64,000 bases of DNA from Dorea formicigenerans (GTDB taxonomy: Bacteria > Bacillota > Clostridia > Lachnospirales > Lachnospiraceae), in assembly GCF_025150245.1 (NCBI RefSeq), contig NZ_CP102279.1, positions 989,423-1,053,422 of the forward strand. The letters run 5' to 3'. The translations under genes and the position numbers were made by a program. Below the pieces are notes generated by a model. The model was not told the origin of the DNA. It saw only the letters and a list, made by a program, of their open reading frames with translations, and searched no databases. Positions 35,460 to 44,500 of this stretch are shown piece after piece. Position 1 is the first letter of the stretch. Each line of letters starts with the position of its first letter.

Positions 35460-35948
35460 TTAATACGGACATTCAAACACGCCATGATTAGTGACGACAA
35501 AACGCCCCTCTAAATCAAGGTCACGCCCGTAGGCTTCATAGTCTATGTAACTGCGGATTCTGTCTGGTATCTCACCCAGACTTTGACATTCATCTATGAA
35601 GTAATAGGCAACGTCTGTCATATCGTCACAATCGGGATAATGGATAATATCGTCTGCATGTTCGCACAAATCTTCCAAGCTGCTGTAATAGCCTAGCAGT
35701 TCCGATAATTCGTCCTGTATGTCTTCTGGTAAGTCCTCCACCATTTCACACAGGCGGTTGACTTCCTCAATGGGTGTGTACTCGTCAATCTCAAAGGGTA
35801 GCTCATAATCATGGATTGCGTATTCTTCGTATCTGTCATTCAAGCCGATACGTTCTGCCATCTCGTCATAATCAACGGGCGGCGTAAACCACGCACCCAC
35901 AAGCTCACCCTCGTTGTATTTCCCAAGATTGGCGATATAGATTCGCAT
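35460..35948 (-). CDS. ardA: ArdA antirestriction protein, copy 1
   Basis: This 162-residue, strongly acidic protein is an ArdA DNA mimic that inhibits type I restriction enzymes when the element enters a new cell. Family features are MRIYIANLGKYNEG, LVGAWF, DYELPFEIDEYTPI and the terminal DLEGRFVVTNHGVFEC. It corresponds to Tn916 Orf18. It lies 24 bases downstream of a second ardA in the same operon, to which it is clearly related but not identical. Two copies in tandem differ from Tn916, which has one. Confidence 0.95.
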   Translation of the reverse strand: MRIYIANLGKYNEGELVGAWFTPPVDYDEMAERIGLNDRYEEYAIHDYELPFEIDEYTPIEEVNRLCEMVEDLPEDIQDELSELLGYYSSLEDLCEHADDIIHYPDCDDMTDVAYYFIDECQSLGEIPDRIRSYIDYEAYGRDLDLEGRFVVTNHGVFECPY

Positions 35949-35971
35949 TTCTTCGATACCACATCACCCCT

Positions 35972-36475
35972 TTACTGATAGCGGAATACGCCGCTTGTGG
36001 TAAATAAGTATCTGTCGTCCATTTCCAGCTCACTACCATAGGAGTGATAGTCGATATGTTTCAATAGTTCGTGAGGAATCTCACCAAAAACATATTCTTC
36101 ACGGATAAGGTATTCTGCCAGAGCTGCACCGTCACCCACATCATAGTAGCGTATCTCGTCCTTGTGGTCGATAAATTCCTCGAAGCTGGAAAACCATTTC
36201 TGCTGAATGGCTTTCATTTCATTGCCGATAGGCGTACCCTCCAATTCCAGCACCATGCGGCAGTTGGCGTTGATTTCCCAAAGTGGCATATCACTGTGTA
36301 AGTCAAAGGGCAGCTCATAGTCTGCAATCTCAATCTGTTCTTCATGTTCTACGCCGATTTTTTCTCGGACTTCCTCAAAGTCCACAGGGCAGTTGAACCA
36401 AGCACCGGAATATTCTTCGTCACCCTCACGATACGGTTTTGTATTGTTTAACAGGTAGATTCGCATTTCCTGCAT
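35972..36475 (-). CDS. ardA: ArdA antirestriction protein, copy 2
   Basis: This 167-residue acidic protein is a second ArdA. It shares MRIYLLNNTKPYREGD, SGAWF, DYELPFDLHSDMPLWEIN and ELEMDDRYLFTTSGVF with copy 1. ATG 36475 follows GGAAGTGAC; a second ATG three codons later is a possible start. It overlaps the end of the small preceding gene by 28 bases. Divergence between the copies suggests either an old duplication or independent acquisition, perhaps to cover more restriction enzyme types. Confidence 0.94.
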   Translation of the reverse strand: MQEMRIYLLNNTKPYREGDEEYSGAWFNCPVDFEEVREKIGVEHEEQIEIADYELPFDLHSDMPLWEINANCRMVLELEGTPIGNEMKAIQQKWFSSFEEFIDHKDEIRYYDVGDGAALAEYLIREEYVFGEIPHELLKHIDYHSYGSELEMDDRYLFTTSGVFRYQ

Positions 36476-36693
36476 GGTCTGTCACTTCCTTTCATCATAT
36501 CCAGTATTCCCATTATAACAGCATAATCTACACCGAATACATAATGAGAAAACTTTTCTAACTGTTCTTTTGGATAATCAAGTGGTGAGTGCTGCTTGAT
36601 GATTTCCCACACCATACGTTTGCGGTAGGGAAGGTCGGAAATATTTTCACAGCCGACACGCTCTTTCATATCCTCAAATATATCTGTTTTCAT
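36448..36693 (-). CDS. Small conserved ICE protein of unknown function
   Basis: This 81-residue protein begins MKTDIFEDMKERVGCENIS at ATG 36693, preceded by TTGGAGG. It contains the helical segment DLPYRKRMVWEIIKQHSPLD and ends CRKCEST C. No membrane helix is present. Proteins of this type occur next to ardA in Tn916-like elements of gut Clostridia. It overlaps ardA copy 2, so it is translated with it. The function is unknown; an antirestriction or regulatory helper role is only suggested by position. Confidence 0.7.
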   Translation of the reverse strand: MKTDIFEDMKERVGCENISDLPYRKRMVWEIIKQHSPLDYPKEQLEKFSHYVFGVDYAVIMGILDMMKGSDRPCRKCESTC

Positions 36694-36760
36694 GTTGTCC
36701 TCCAATCTTAAAATTTGCATAGAAAAAGCAGCTAACTCAAAAGAATTAACTGCTCTTTGT

Positions 36761-37357
36761 CTATGATAATTTGATTCCTATTTGTTTCAAAATTAAAGTA
36801 AGTTCTTTTCGCTTTTCTGGGTCTGGTGTTCTGACTAAAGTATATCCTTCTTGCTGTATTTTTCTTAATATATCAAATGTAATATCTGCTCTAGCATTTA
36901 ATTTATATAGAGTATCATCCGACATAGGTACTTTACGAAGATACCACCAGAAAGGTAAATCCAATTTACTTTTAGCATATTTTATAGTGTTGACAAAGTA
37001 TGTGTCCTCATTATAGTAATTAAAATGTGGTTTGTCCTCTAAAAGATGTTTTTCCATATTTTCATAGAAATCATCTAAATGATTGTCAACTAAAATCTTT
37101 TCAAGTATTTGAGGAGGAATTTCACTCAAATACTCTGTTATCATACCAGTATTCAAAATATTTAAAGGCGTATAATAATATTTCTTTTTAGCGGAAAGAA
37201 CAATGCTCAATACTACACTTTGATTATCAAATGCGTCAAAATATACATTGACATTAACATTGTGATATTGATAGTAAAATTTTAAGCAAGTAGCCTTTGT
37301 TTTTTTAGGAATACTGTTATAAATATCTACTAAATAGGCTTTTGTACTTTCTTTCAC
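36761..37357 (-). CDS. Unrecognised AT-rich protein inserted in conjugation operon
   Basis: This 198-residue cytosolic protein is not part of the Tn916 backbone and I do not recognise it. The start is GTG 37357 (VKESTKAYLVDIYNSIP), well spaced from AAAGGAG; an upstream TTG overlaps the ribosome site. The N-terminal half is beta-rich (LKFYYQYHNVNVNVYFDAF), the C-terminal half helical and lysine-rich. Its AT content is clearly higher than that of flanking orf19 and ardA. An inverted repeat AAAGAGCAGTTAA/TTAGCTGCTTT at 36722-36758 gives it a terminator. It looks like a single-gene insertion between orf19 and ardA, a place where anti-defence genes cluster. Confidence 0.7.
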   Translation of the reverse strand: MKESTKAYLVDIYNSIPKKTKATCLKFYYQYHNVNVNVYFDAFDNQSVVLSIVLSAKKKYYYTPLNILNTGMITEYLSEIPPQILEKILVDNHLDDFYENMEKHLLEDKPHFNYYNEDTYFVNTIKYAKSKLDLPFWWYLRKVPMSDDTLYKLNARADITFDILRKIQQEGYTLVRTPDPEKRKELTLILKQIGIKLS

Positions 37358-37416
37358 ACAAAACACTCCTTTCAAATTCTGCTTAAATTATACTACTTTT
37401 ACACAATAAATACAAT

Positions 37417-37638
37417 TTACGCCCCGATAATCTTATTGAATAACTGCAACAGTACGTCTTTTACGCCAGAAGAATTGAATACCAAGCCGACAGCGATTAA
37501 GGCAATCACCAAGAATCCAATCAGTTTAGAAAACTCACGCTTGAATCCGAGATATACGCCGATAACCGCAATCGCCATGAGTACCAAACTCTGTGCGTTA
37601 GATAAAAACCAGTTGTATAAGTTCTGTCCGAAATTCAT
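37417..37638 (-). CDS. Orf19/TcpD-like small membrane protein
   Basis: This 73-residue protein has two membrane helices (about residues 15-32 and 38-57) and corresponds to Tn916 Orf19 (TcpD-like), a minor channel component. Its ATG overlaps the stop of a 29-codon frame (TAATG arrangement), so translation is coupled to the genes upstream. AAAGGAGC provides the ribosome site. Confidence 0.85.
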   Translation of the reverse strand: MNFGQNLYNWFLSNAQSLVLMAIAVIGVYLGFKREFSKLIGFLVIALIAVGLVFNSSGVKDVLLQLFNKIIGA

Positions 37639-37727
37639 TATTTTCTGCTCCTTTCCATCATTTCAATTTCTCTTTCTGCGGCTGCTCCAAGTGAGAACAG
37701 GAATAAATCAAATAAGATATGCTTCAT
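37638..37727 (-). CDS. 29-residue micro-protein between orf20 and orf19
   Basis: A micro-ORF starts at ATG 37727, 10 bases after GGAGG that lies in the last codons of orf20. It encodes MKHILFDLFLFSLGAAAEREI and eight more residues. It ends with TAA sharing bases with the ATG of orf19. The first 17 residues form a hydrophobic amphipathic helix, the rest is acidic-basic. Tight coupling on both sides and sensible composition argue that it is translated. It may be a conserved small conjugation protein or a translational coupler. Confidence 0.6.
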   Translation of the reverse strand: MKHILFDLFLFSLGAAAEREIEMMERSRK

Positions 37728-37731
37728 GTTG

Positions 37732-38946
37732 TCATTCCTCCGTTTCTGTAATCATTTCCTCTGTGGAAGTTGTCTGCTGTTCAATCAGCTTTTTGTGACG
37801 CTCCGTGAGCTTCGCATGGTCTAAAATGTCTTTGAGATAAGTCGTACCGTTGGTACTGTCAATCTTCTGTAAGACTTTCCAAGTGGGAGCTACCTGTCTG
37901 CTTATCCAGTTGAGCGTCCGAGTGAGCGTATAAGGCTCTGGTTCGGTCGTCAGTTTCAAACGCCCACGATCAGAGCCGATAAAGTACGCCCATTTCTCAT
38001 TGGTCTGCCATTCGCTGCGTCTTTTCTCCACCTCCTTGTCAGCGAACCGCATATAACGGTTGATAATGTCAAAAGCGGTACGCTCTGCGTCATGATAGGT
38101 CAGCAGGTCACGCACCGCATAATAGGCTCGCTCATTTTTCAGCCGGATTTCAAAACGGTTCTTGATTTTCGTATCTTCAATGGGTATATCGTATTTCACA
38201 TACTGCTCATAGTCCTTTTCATAGATACAGAAATAAACCTCTGATTTGAGCGAACCGATATAAAGCGTATTTCCCATTCCGTATCTGTCCTGTTCATTGC
38301 TTCTCACCAGCTCACCGCTGCGGTAGCTCTTGAAGCTGCGGAATACGGAAATACATTCTTCACGGTTGCATTTCTCTGTCAGCTCTGGAATATCCAAGAT
38401 TCCTGCCATATCGTTGATGGCAAGGTCAAGACGTTTCATCACACCTCCTTCCACCAGAGCGTCCATGAGAAAGTCATACCAGCTCCTATGCTGTGCCAGC
38501 AGATAACTTTCCATCTGCCGACAGCCTTTGCCTTTCAGCTCCAGCAGTGTGCCTTTCTCTTTATCGGGTGATGTCAGCACGAACACATCACCAAGCACAT
38601 AATGTTCCGCATAGGAGTAGAATCCGTAGTCCTCATGTATCATTACATCCAGCTTTAATTGCAGAATATCTTCAACAACGTGCCGAACGTCCTGTGTGGG
38701 GAATCGGATTCTGACGTAATCCAAGACCATTTCCAACGGATTCTCTGGATTCAGCTTTTCCAGAGCGTCCGTGAATTTCCCCTTGATTTCTTCTGTCAAG
38801 GCTACTTTTCCAGATTCAATCCTGCTGACATACTCACGACTGATACCAGCCATGACCGCAAGACGATTCTGGGAAACGCCGTACTGCGTCCGTTTTTCCT
38901 TAAAATCGTTTATCCAATCGGTATCATTCAGTTTCAATCCCTCCAA
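37732..38946 (-). CDS. Orf20-type relaxase (MobT, Rep_trans family)
   Basis: This ~404-residue protein is the Tn916 Orf20 relaxase, a Rep_trans (pT181 RepC-like) enzyme that nicks oriT. An N-terminal Cro/CI-like HTH (YGVSQNRLAVMAGISREYVS, about residues 25-60) precedes the catalytic domain. The conserved blocks GFYSYAEHYVLGDVF, KGCRQMESYLLAQHRSW, GGVMKRLDLAIND and NRFEIRLKNERAYYAVRDLL are all present. I infer a TTG start at 38946 (LEGLKLND), matching the Tn916 N-terminus, although its ribosome site is poor; the open frame extends 24 codons upstream. Confidence 0.92.
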   Translation of the reverse strand: MEGLKLNDTDWINDFKEKRTQYGVSQNRLAVMAGISREYVSRIESGKVALTEEIKGKFTDALEKLNPENPLEMVLDYVRIRFPTQDVRHVVEDILQLKLDVMIHEDYGFYSYAEHYVLGDVFVLTSPDKEKGTLLELKGKGCRQMESYLLAQHRSWYDFLMDALVEGGVMKRLDLAINDMAGILDIPELTEKCNREECISVFRSFKSYRSGELVRSNEQDRYGMGNTLYIGSLKSEVYFCIYEKDYEQYVKYDIPIEDTKIKNRFEIRLKNERAYYAVRDLLTYHDAERTAFDIINRYMRFADKEVEKRRSEWQTNEKWAYFIGSDRGRLKLTTEPEPYTLTRTLNWISRQVAPTWKVLQKIDSTNGTTYLKDILDHAKLTERHKKLIEQQTTSTEEMITETEE

Positions 38947-39119
38947 TCGAAAAAGAAATGTGACAGTTACCGATTTTGTCACACTTCTTTGAATGTTTGA
39001 AAAGTCCTCTGTTTTCAAGGACTTTTTGATATGTAATTGACTGTTTCCAGATAATTTGTGCCCCCCTGTTAGATAACGGGGGCAGATGGTTGGGGCGGCT
39101 TACGCCACCCCAACACAGG
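38947..39119 (-). other. Predicted origin of transfer (oriT) between orf20 and orf21
   Basis: The Tn916 oriT lies between orf20 and orf21. Here, at about 39060-39083, the minus strand reads GCCCCCGTTATCTAACAGGG, closely like the nic-region repeat of Tn916 and ICEBs1 (CCCCC-N-CTAACAGGGGG). Two further inverted repeats flank it: TGTGACA/TGTCACA around 38960-38984 and AAAAGTCCT/AGGACTTTT at 39001-39027. A GGGGCGG/CCGCCCC-like palindrome sits at about 39093-39112. These are expected binding sites for the relaxase and its helper. Confidence 0.8.
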
Positions 39120-40523
39120 CTAGTCCGTACCTGCGTCTTTCGCTTCGCACGCCGCCTGTCCGTCCTGCCTGTTTTGTGACAATCTTCCTATCTCTTTTAA
39201 AAAGTCATGTCCTTTGGGTACAAGGGGAGTGTAAAACTCGGATATGACACTGTTTCCCGTATCAACATAGCCACGCCCTTTAATCTGCTTCAAGAAAAAG
39301 TCCTTGTCTACTTCACCGAACATCATACTGTACCCAAGCTCCGACATACGCCCAAGAGCCACACGGAAATTGAACTGGTCACGGATTCCATCACCGAGAT
39401 ACTTTGCGTCTGGACGCTGACAGGCGAGAATGAGAAAATATCCTGCCTGTCGTCCGAGCATGACTATCTGTTTCAGCTTGTTAAGGACAGCAGCATTTTC
39501 CTTTGTGGTGAGCATTTCCATGAACGCCACATATTCATCAAAAATAAGGAAGTGGGGCGATAGTCCTAAATAGGCATAGTTTTCACCTGTCCTGTAATTC
39601 TCCATGAGCTTCATTGCTTCACTTCTTGCCATCATACCGTCATAGAACCTGTCAATACAGGCGGTTATATCGTCTTTCTTGTACCAGACTTCCGGCATGA
39701 CAACGGACAAATCCGCAAGGTCGGCGTTCTTTGGGTCTAAAATATACATGACCGCATTGCTGCGGAGCAGAGCTTCAATGATAGTAAGGATAAAGTAGGT
39801 TTTACCACCACCAGTGCCGCCAGCAATTAGCATATGTGGGAGCTTGTCATACTCCCACCAGACATTTTTCATCAGACGCAAGCTGCCATGTTCAGCCTGT
39901 ACCTCATTGATAGTGATTCTGTTCGCAATCGTATCATAGAGCAGCACATATTCCACATAGCTGTCTTTCAATTCTTTGGAAACCAGCTCACAGTATAAGC
40001 CTGTTTCCAGCTTCTTTTCCAAGTGTAAAAGCTGGTCTTGATATTTCCCTAATGTAATTTCCGTACGGATATATAAAAGTCCATGCTCCATATGGTAATA
40101 CAGTTTTGGAAAATAGGTGATTTTCTCTTTTTTAGTAGTAGCTGGCAAGTCCTTGAAGAATCCGCTATCCTGTGTGGATTCCGATTCATACCAGCCATTT
40201 TCCAACAGCATACGAGCCAGCTTTTGACGGTGAAAGAGCTGTTTCACTCTGTCATACTGGAATCTGCGATAGAAAAGGGTAGCCAGTACACAGACCAAAG
40301 CTGCCAAAACGATAGTCATTATCCTATATGGTGTGACCGTCAGATGGACACTGCCATCTTGAAAAAGCGAGATTACTTTCCAGTCCGTAGTGATGATTGT
40401 TTTTAGGTTCAGCAGCATAACCACCGCAAGGAACAGCAGGAGCAACGAACCAGCCGAGAAACGAAAAACCAGCGATTTGTCACTGGCTCTGATACGATTC
40501 CCACGTTTATTGAATTGTGGCAT
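39120..40523 (-). CDS. Orf21-type coupling protein (FtsK/SpoIIIE, TcpA)
   Basis: This 467-residue ATPase is the Tn916 Orf21 coupling protein, which links the relaxase-DNA complex to the channel. Two membrane helices lie at about residues 25-45 and 68-85. The FtsK/SpoIIIE domain follows, with Walker A GGTGGGKT near 215, Walker B FLIFDEYVAF near 305, and LILACQRPDAKYLGDGIRDQ. It has no gamma domain, as usual for conjugative members. It precedes oriT and the relaxase gene in the operon. Confidence 0.95.
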   Translation of the reverse strand: MPQFNKRGNRIRASDKSLVFRFSAGSLLLLFLAVVMLLNLKTIITTDWKVISLFQDGSVHLTVTPYRIMTIVLAALVCVLATLFYRRFQYDRVKQLFHRQKLARMLLENGWYESESTQDSGFFKDLPATTKKEKITYFPKLYYHMEHGLLYIRTEITLGKYQDQLLHLEKKLETGLYCELVSKELKDSYVEYVLLYDTIANRITINEVQAEHGSLRLMKNVWWEYDKLPHMLIAGGTGGGKTYFILTIIEALLRSNAVMYILDPKNADLADLSVVMPEVWYKKDDITACIDRFYDGMMARSEAMKLMENYRTGENYAYLGLSPHFLIFDEYVAFMEMLTTKENAAVLNKLKQIVMLGRQAGYFLILACQRPDAKYLGDGIRDQFNFRVALGRMSELGYSMMFGEVDKDFFLKQIKGRGYVDTGNSVISEFYTPLVPKGHDFLKEIGRLSQNRQDGQAACEAKDAGTD

Positions 40524-40539
40524 AGGCTAAATCCTTTCC

Positions 40540-40932
40540 TTATTTTTTATGCTGTGGCTGCTGCGGATTGTTGGGAGCGTGGTTATTTCCGGCTGGCTGA
40601 CCGTTCTTATTCTTCAAGACAATATCATCTGCTTTGATATACCAGTCAACGTCTGCACCTTGAAATGTAGCGGTTGCCACCGTATCAGCTACAGGATTGA
40701 TGATTTCCACCTCTGTGTTGTAGTCAAATTCCTTTAACGGAACAGAAGCCGGAATACTCACCTGTATCATGCGTCCTTGCTCCGTACACTTCAAATCGTA
40801 GGTACGTTCCTTGATTTCTTGAGAAACCGTACCGTCCTCATTCTGGATATGTACCTCTCGTCTTAATGCGGAGAATTTCAATACTCCGAAAGTCTTTTCC
40901 TTGTCAATGATGATTCCGTTTGCTAATCTCAT
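40540..40932 (-). CDS. Orf22-type protein (YdcP/DUF961 family)
   Basis: This 130-residue protein corresponds to Tn916 Orf22. It shares the core TFGVLKFSAL, TYDLKCTEQGRMIQVSIPAS and VEIINP with the neighbouring Orf23, so the two are paralogs of the DUF961/YdcP family. ICEBs1 HelP, a DNA-helicase processivity factor, belongs to this family and aids plasmid-like replication of the circular element. The C-terminal tail is Asn/Gln/Pro-rich. Confidence 0.88.
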   Translation of the reverse strand: MRLANGIIIDKEKTFGVLKFSALRREVHIQNEDGTVSQEIKERTYDLKCTEQGRMIQVSIPASVPLKEFDYNTEVEIINPVADTVATATFQGADVDWYIKADDIVLKNKNGQPAGNNHAPNNPQQPQHKK

Positions 40933-40947
40933 AATGTTTCTACCTCC

Positions 40948-41262
40948 TTATGCTTTCACCATATCGTCAGCCGATAAGATATAGTTTGTGAATCCTCTTG
41001 TACCGATTTTGTAACCCTCTGCGGTGATTTTGGGATTGATAAGTTTTACTTTTTCCTCTGATTCAAAATTCTTCTCACCAGCAGAAGCAGGCAGCACCAC
41101 GATAATATCATCTGCCCTCTGTACGTCCGAATAAAGGTTGAAGCTGCGGGAAACAACCGTCATACGTCCGTTGATCCTACGCTGTTCCACCTTATTCTCA
41201 CCTGCAAACTCTAAGTTCCCGAATGTCTTTTCCATGTTTGGGATAACGTGTTTTAATTCCAT
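40948..41262 (-). CDS. Orf23-type protein (YdcP/DUF961 family)
   Basis: This 104-residue protein corresponds to Tn916 Orf23, first core gene of the transfer operon. ATG 41262 (MELKHVIPNMEKTFGNLEFA) is supported by AGAGGTAAAC; a longer frame running upstream lacks support. It shares the DUF961 core with Orf22, 15 bases away: RSFNLYSDVQRADDIIVVLP and VKLINPKI. A helicase-helper role like HelP is likely for at least one of the pair. Confidence 0.88.
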   Translation of the reverse strand: MELKHVIPNMEKTFGNLEFAGENKVEQRRINGRMTVVSRSFNLYSDVQRADDIIVVLPASAGEKNFESEEKVKLINPKITAEGYKIGTRGFTNYILSADDMVKA

Positions 41263-41353
41263 AAATTGTTTACCTCTTTTCTTTTTGATTTTGATTGATT
41301 TGTTATATAGTGTCATTCTGCTATCGGGATAATATCTGTCTGCCTGTGAATTA

Positions 41354-41387
41354 TCAAGGGCAAGCGTTGTGCTAAAAGCGCCCTTGA
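41354..41387. other. Inverted repeat in transfer-operon leader
   Basis: TCAAGGGC (41354-41361) pairs with GCCCTTGA (41380-41387), with further partial pairing inside. It lies about 90 bases upstream of orf23 and downstream of the wall-protein gene and could attenuate transcription entering the transfer operon. Confidence 0.55.
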
Positions 41388-41511
41388 CAATCCCCATTCA
41401 GAAAGATAAATCGTAATCAAGCAGAAGTTAGATATAATGTCAGCCACAGACTGACGTTTCCATCATAGGCGGTGAATGGGTTGTTGCTTTCATAAGCTGT
41501 TACCTCCCGTA

Positions 41512-44500
41512 TCAGTCAGATTTCTTTACTCTGCGGAATCTCTTATATCCGGCAAAGATAAGACCAGCAGCAGAAATTCCCATCATAGCGAATAATGCGA
41601 CAAATGGCGTATTATCACCTGTTTTTGGTGAATCGCTTGTCTTTGTTGGTGTGCTAGGTTCTTCTGGTGTCGTAGGGGATTCTGGCTTCTCTTTGATAGT
41701 TACCGTCTGCCCCTCGTCCTTGATGTCCTTATGTTCAGCTACTTTGATAGGATTGTCTGGATTGGTTACGTCATATAATTCTTCAAAGGTCACAAGCTCT
41801 TTGCCGCCAAGCTCCGAAGCATTGAATATAAATTCAATCTGAACCTCCATTTTAGAATCCTCGGCAGTAAAGGTAAGGTCATTTTCTACACGCTTACCAT
41901 TCACTAGAAGTTCTGCATTTTCAGACTTCACCATTTCCCAACCTTTAAGAGTGTATTTCACGCCTTTTTCCAAACCGTCTAAAGTGACCGTATCAACGAT
42001 AGTTACTTTGTCGTCTACTTCAATCGTCTTTTCACCTGTTGCCTTATCGGTAGCGATTGTGTGCATAGTGATGATACGTTCCGTAATCGTCACTGTTTGC
42101 CCTTCGTCCTCAATGTCCTTGTGTTCTGCCACCTTTGTAGGCTCGTCTGGATTGGATAAATCGTATAATTCCTCGAATGTTACTAGGTCTTTTCCTGCAA
42201 GCTCACTGGCATTGAATGTAAAGGCAATCTGGACTTCCATGCTAGAATCTTTTGCAGTAAAGGTATAGTCACTTTCTACAGGTTCACCGCCAATCAAAAG
42301 CTGTGCGTTTTCAGACTTCACCATCTGCCAGCCTTTGAGCTGATAGGTTGTACCTTTTTCCAAGCCATCTAAAGTGACCGTATCAATGACAGTTACCTCT
42401 TTACCAGCAACAATCATCTTTTCACCTGTGGCTTTGTCGACAGCGTTGGTATGAATTTCAATCACTCGTTCTTCGATAGTCACGGTCTGCCCCTCATCCT
42501 CAATGTCCTTGTGTTCTGCCACTTTGATAGGCTCGTCTGGATTGGATAAGTCGTACAATTCCTCGAATGTCACAAGGTCTTTTCCGCCAAGAGCAGAAGC
42601 ATTGAACGTATAGGAAACCTCAACTTCCATTTCTGATTTTTTCGCAGTGAATGTGTAATTACTTTCCACAGGTTGACCGTCAATCAAAAGCTGTGCGTTT
42701 TCAGACTTCACCATTTGCCAGCCTTTCAACTGATATTTTGTGCCTTTTGTCAAACCATCTAAAGTCACAGTATCAACGATAGTCACGTTCTTTCCAGCAA
42801 CGATTGATTTTTCACCTGTCACCTTATCTGTGGCAGTCGTATGGATAGTGATTTCTGGCTCGTATTCATCTGTAAGCGTACCTAAATCCACGACTACTTT
42901 ATTTCTTGACACCACTACATCAAATGCCGGAATTAGCGTCATTCCTTTGTTGGAATCGCAGCGTAATTCTTCGATTGTGTAAGTATCATAGAGCAATGCA
43001 CCTTTGCTGTCGTCTGGTGTGGAAGTACCGAACCAGATACCGTCCTCACTGGTCTTTCCGGCGTTGGTATTCTGCTTATGAGATACCCAATCAGAGGAAG
43101 TGGAAAACTGACCATTTGCGTCTGTCACAATGATATGGCTCTCACCAGTCGTCTTGCCTGTGATCCTAAAGGGAACATTCGCAAGTCGCTTGTGAGTGCC
43201 AGCACCGATTTTTACACCCTCAATATCTCCACGCTTAATCTGGTTGTAGATGGAATGTGCTTCATCTGTTAAATCCACGATTTTTCCATCTTCTGTGATT
43301 TCAAATTCAATCGGTTTTGCACCGTCCGTCAAATATCCCTCTGGGGCGTTGCTTTCCTCAATACGGTATTTTCCGTATGGTAATGTATCGGCGGCAGTTG
43401 TAGCGATACCGTCAACGCCAGTATGGATTGTTTTGACGACTTCATTCTTGTTGTATAACTTGCCATCTACCAAGACAGCGTTATCATTTAAGGAAATGAT
43501 TTCAAAAGCAGTATCTTTCAAAGTCGCACCGCCTTGTGCTTTTGTATCTTTGGTTTCAAGGTCACGTTTCTGGATTTTGACACCGCCACGGATAACCTTG
43601 TCTAATACGGAATACTGGTTGCTGCCGCTTAACGCTGCAAGCTCACCATCTTCTGTAATCTGTGCCACATAGACACCTTTTATCTGTTCAGAACTTCCGG
43701 CAGCCTGCATATAAGCACCCTCCAATAAGTAACCGTTTGGAGCTGTCTTTTCTTCTACAGTGATAGTTCCAAGCGGCAAGCAGATAGTACCATTCTGTGT
43801 ATAGAAGCTGTCACCCAATACCTTGTAGGAATCGGCTAATCTTGTGATGTAATGGACTTCATTGTTGCTGTCTTTTTCAGCGATTGTCTTTGTCGTCCAT
43901 GTGCGTGTTGGTTCTGATGGAAGATTGTCTTTTGTATAGTAACCGTCATAATACTTCCAGACGAACTCCGCACCCTCTAAAGAAGCGTTACCCTGTGGCG
44001 TAGCTTTGGAAATTTCCATATCAATCTTGAAAAGCTCAACCAAAGTGTCAGTGACTTTTGGTTTGTCGCTGACTTTTAAAGTCGTAGTTTCATTAACCTT
44101 GACCGTCATAGTATAGACGTTCTTATCTAACTGGAATCCCTTTGGAGCTTTCGTTTCTTTCACATAGTATGTCGCAGCTCTTAATTCCACAGTGTCCGTA
44201 TTACCATTGGCATTTGTCGTAAGTGTGGCAACAGATTTCGTGCAGCCTTTATCAGAATAGACACCATAAGTCGCACCAGAGAGAGAATAGCAGTCATTCC
44301 CGTTTGTGACTGTGGTATTACTGGAAGATTTCTGAATCTTGCCATTGCCGACAGCCAGCTCTGCGAAGAACTGTCCTAAATCCTGCCCCTCACCAGTGTA
44401 GATATAACCGTAACAGTCATAGCGTCCTTTATTTTCTCTTACAAAGGCTTTCGCTCCGGCGAATACTTCATCTTGCACGGATTTTGAGATTTCATCATAG

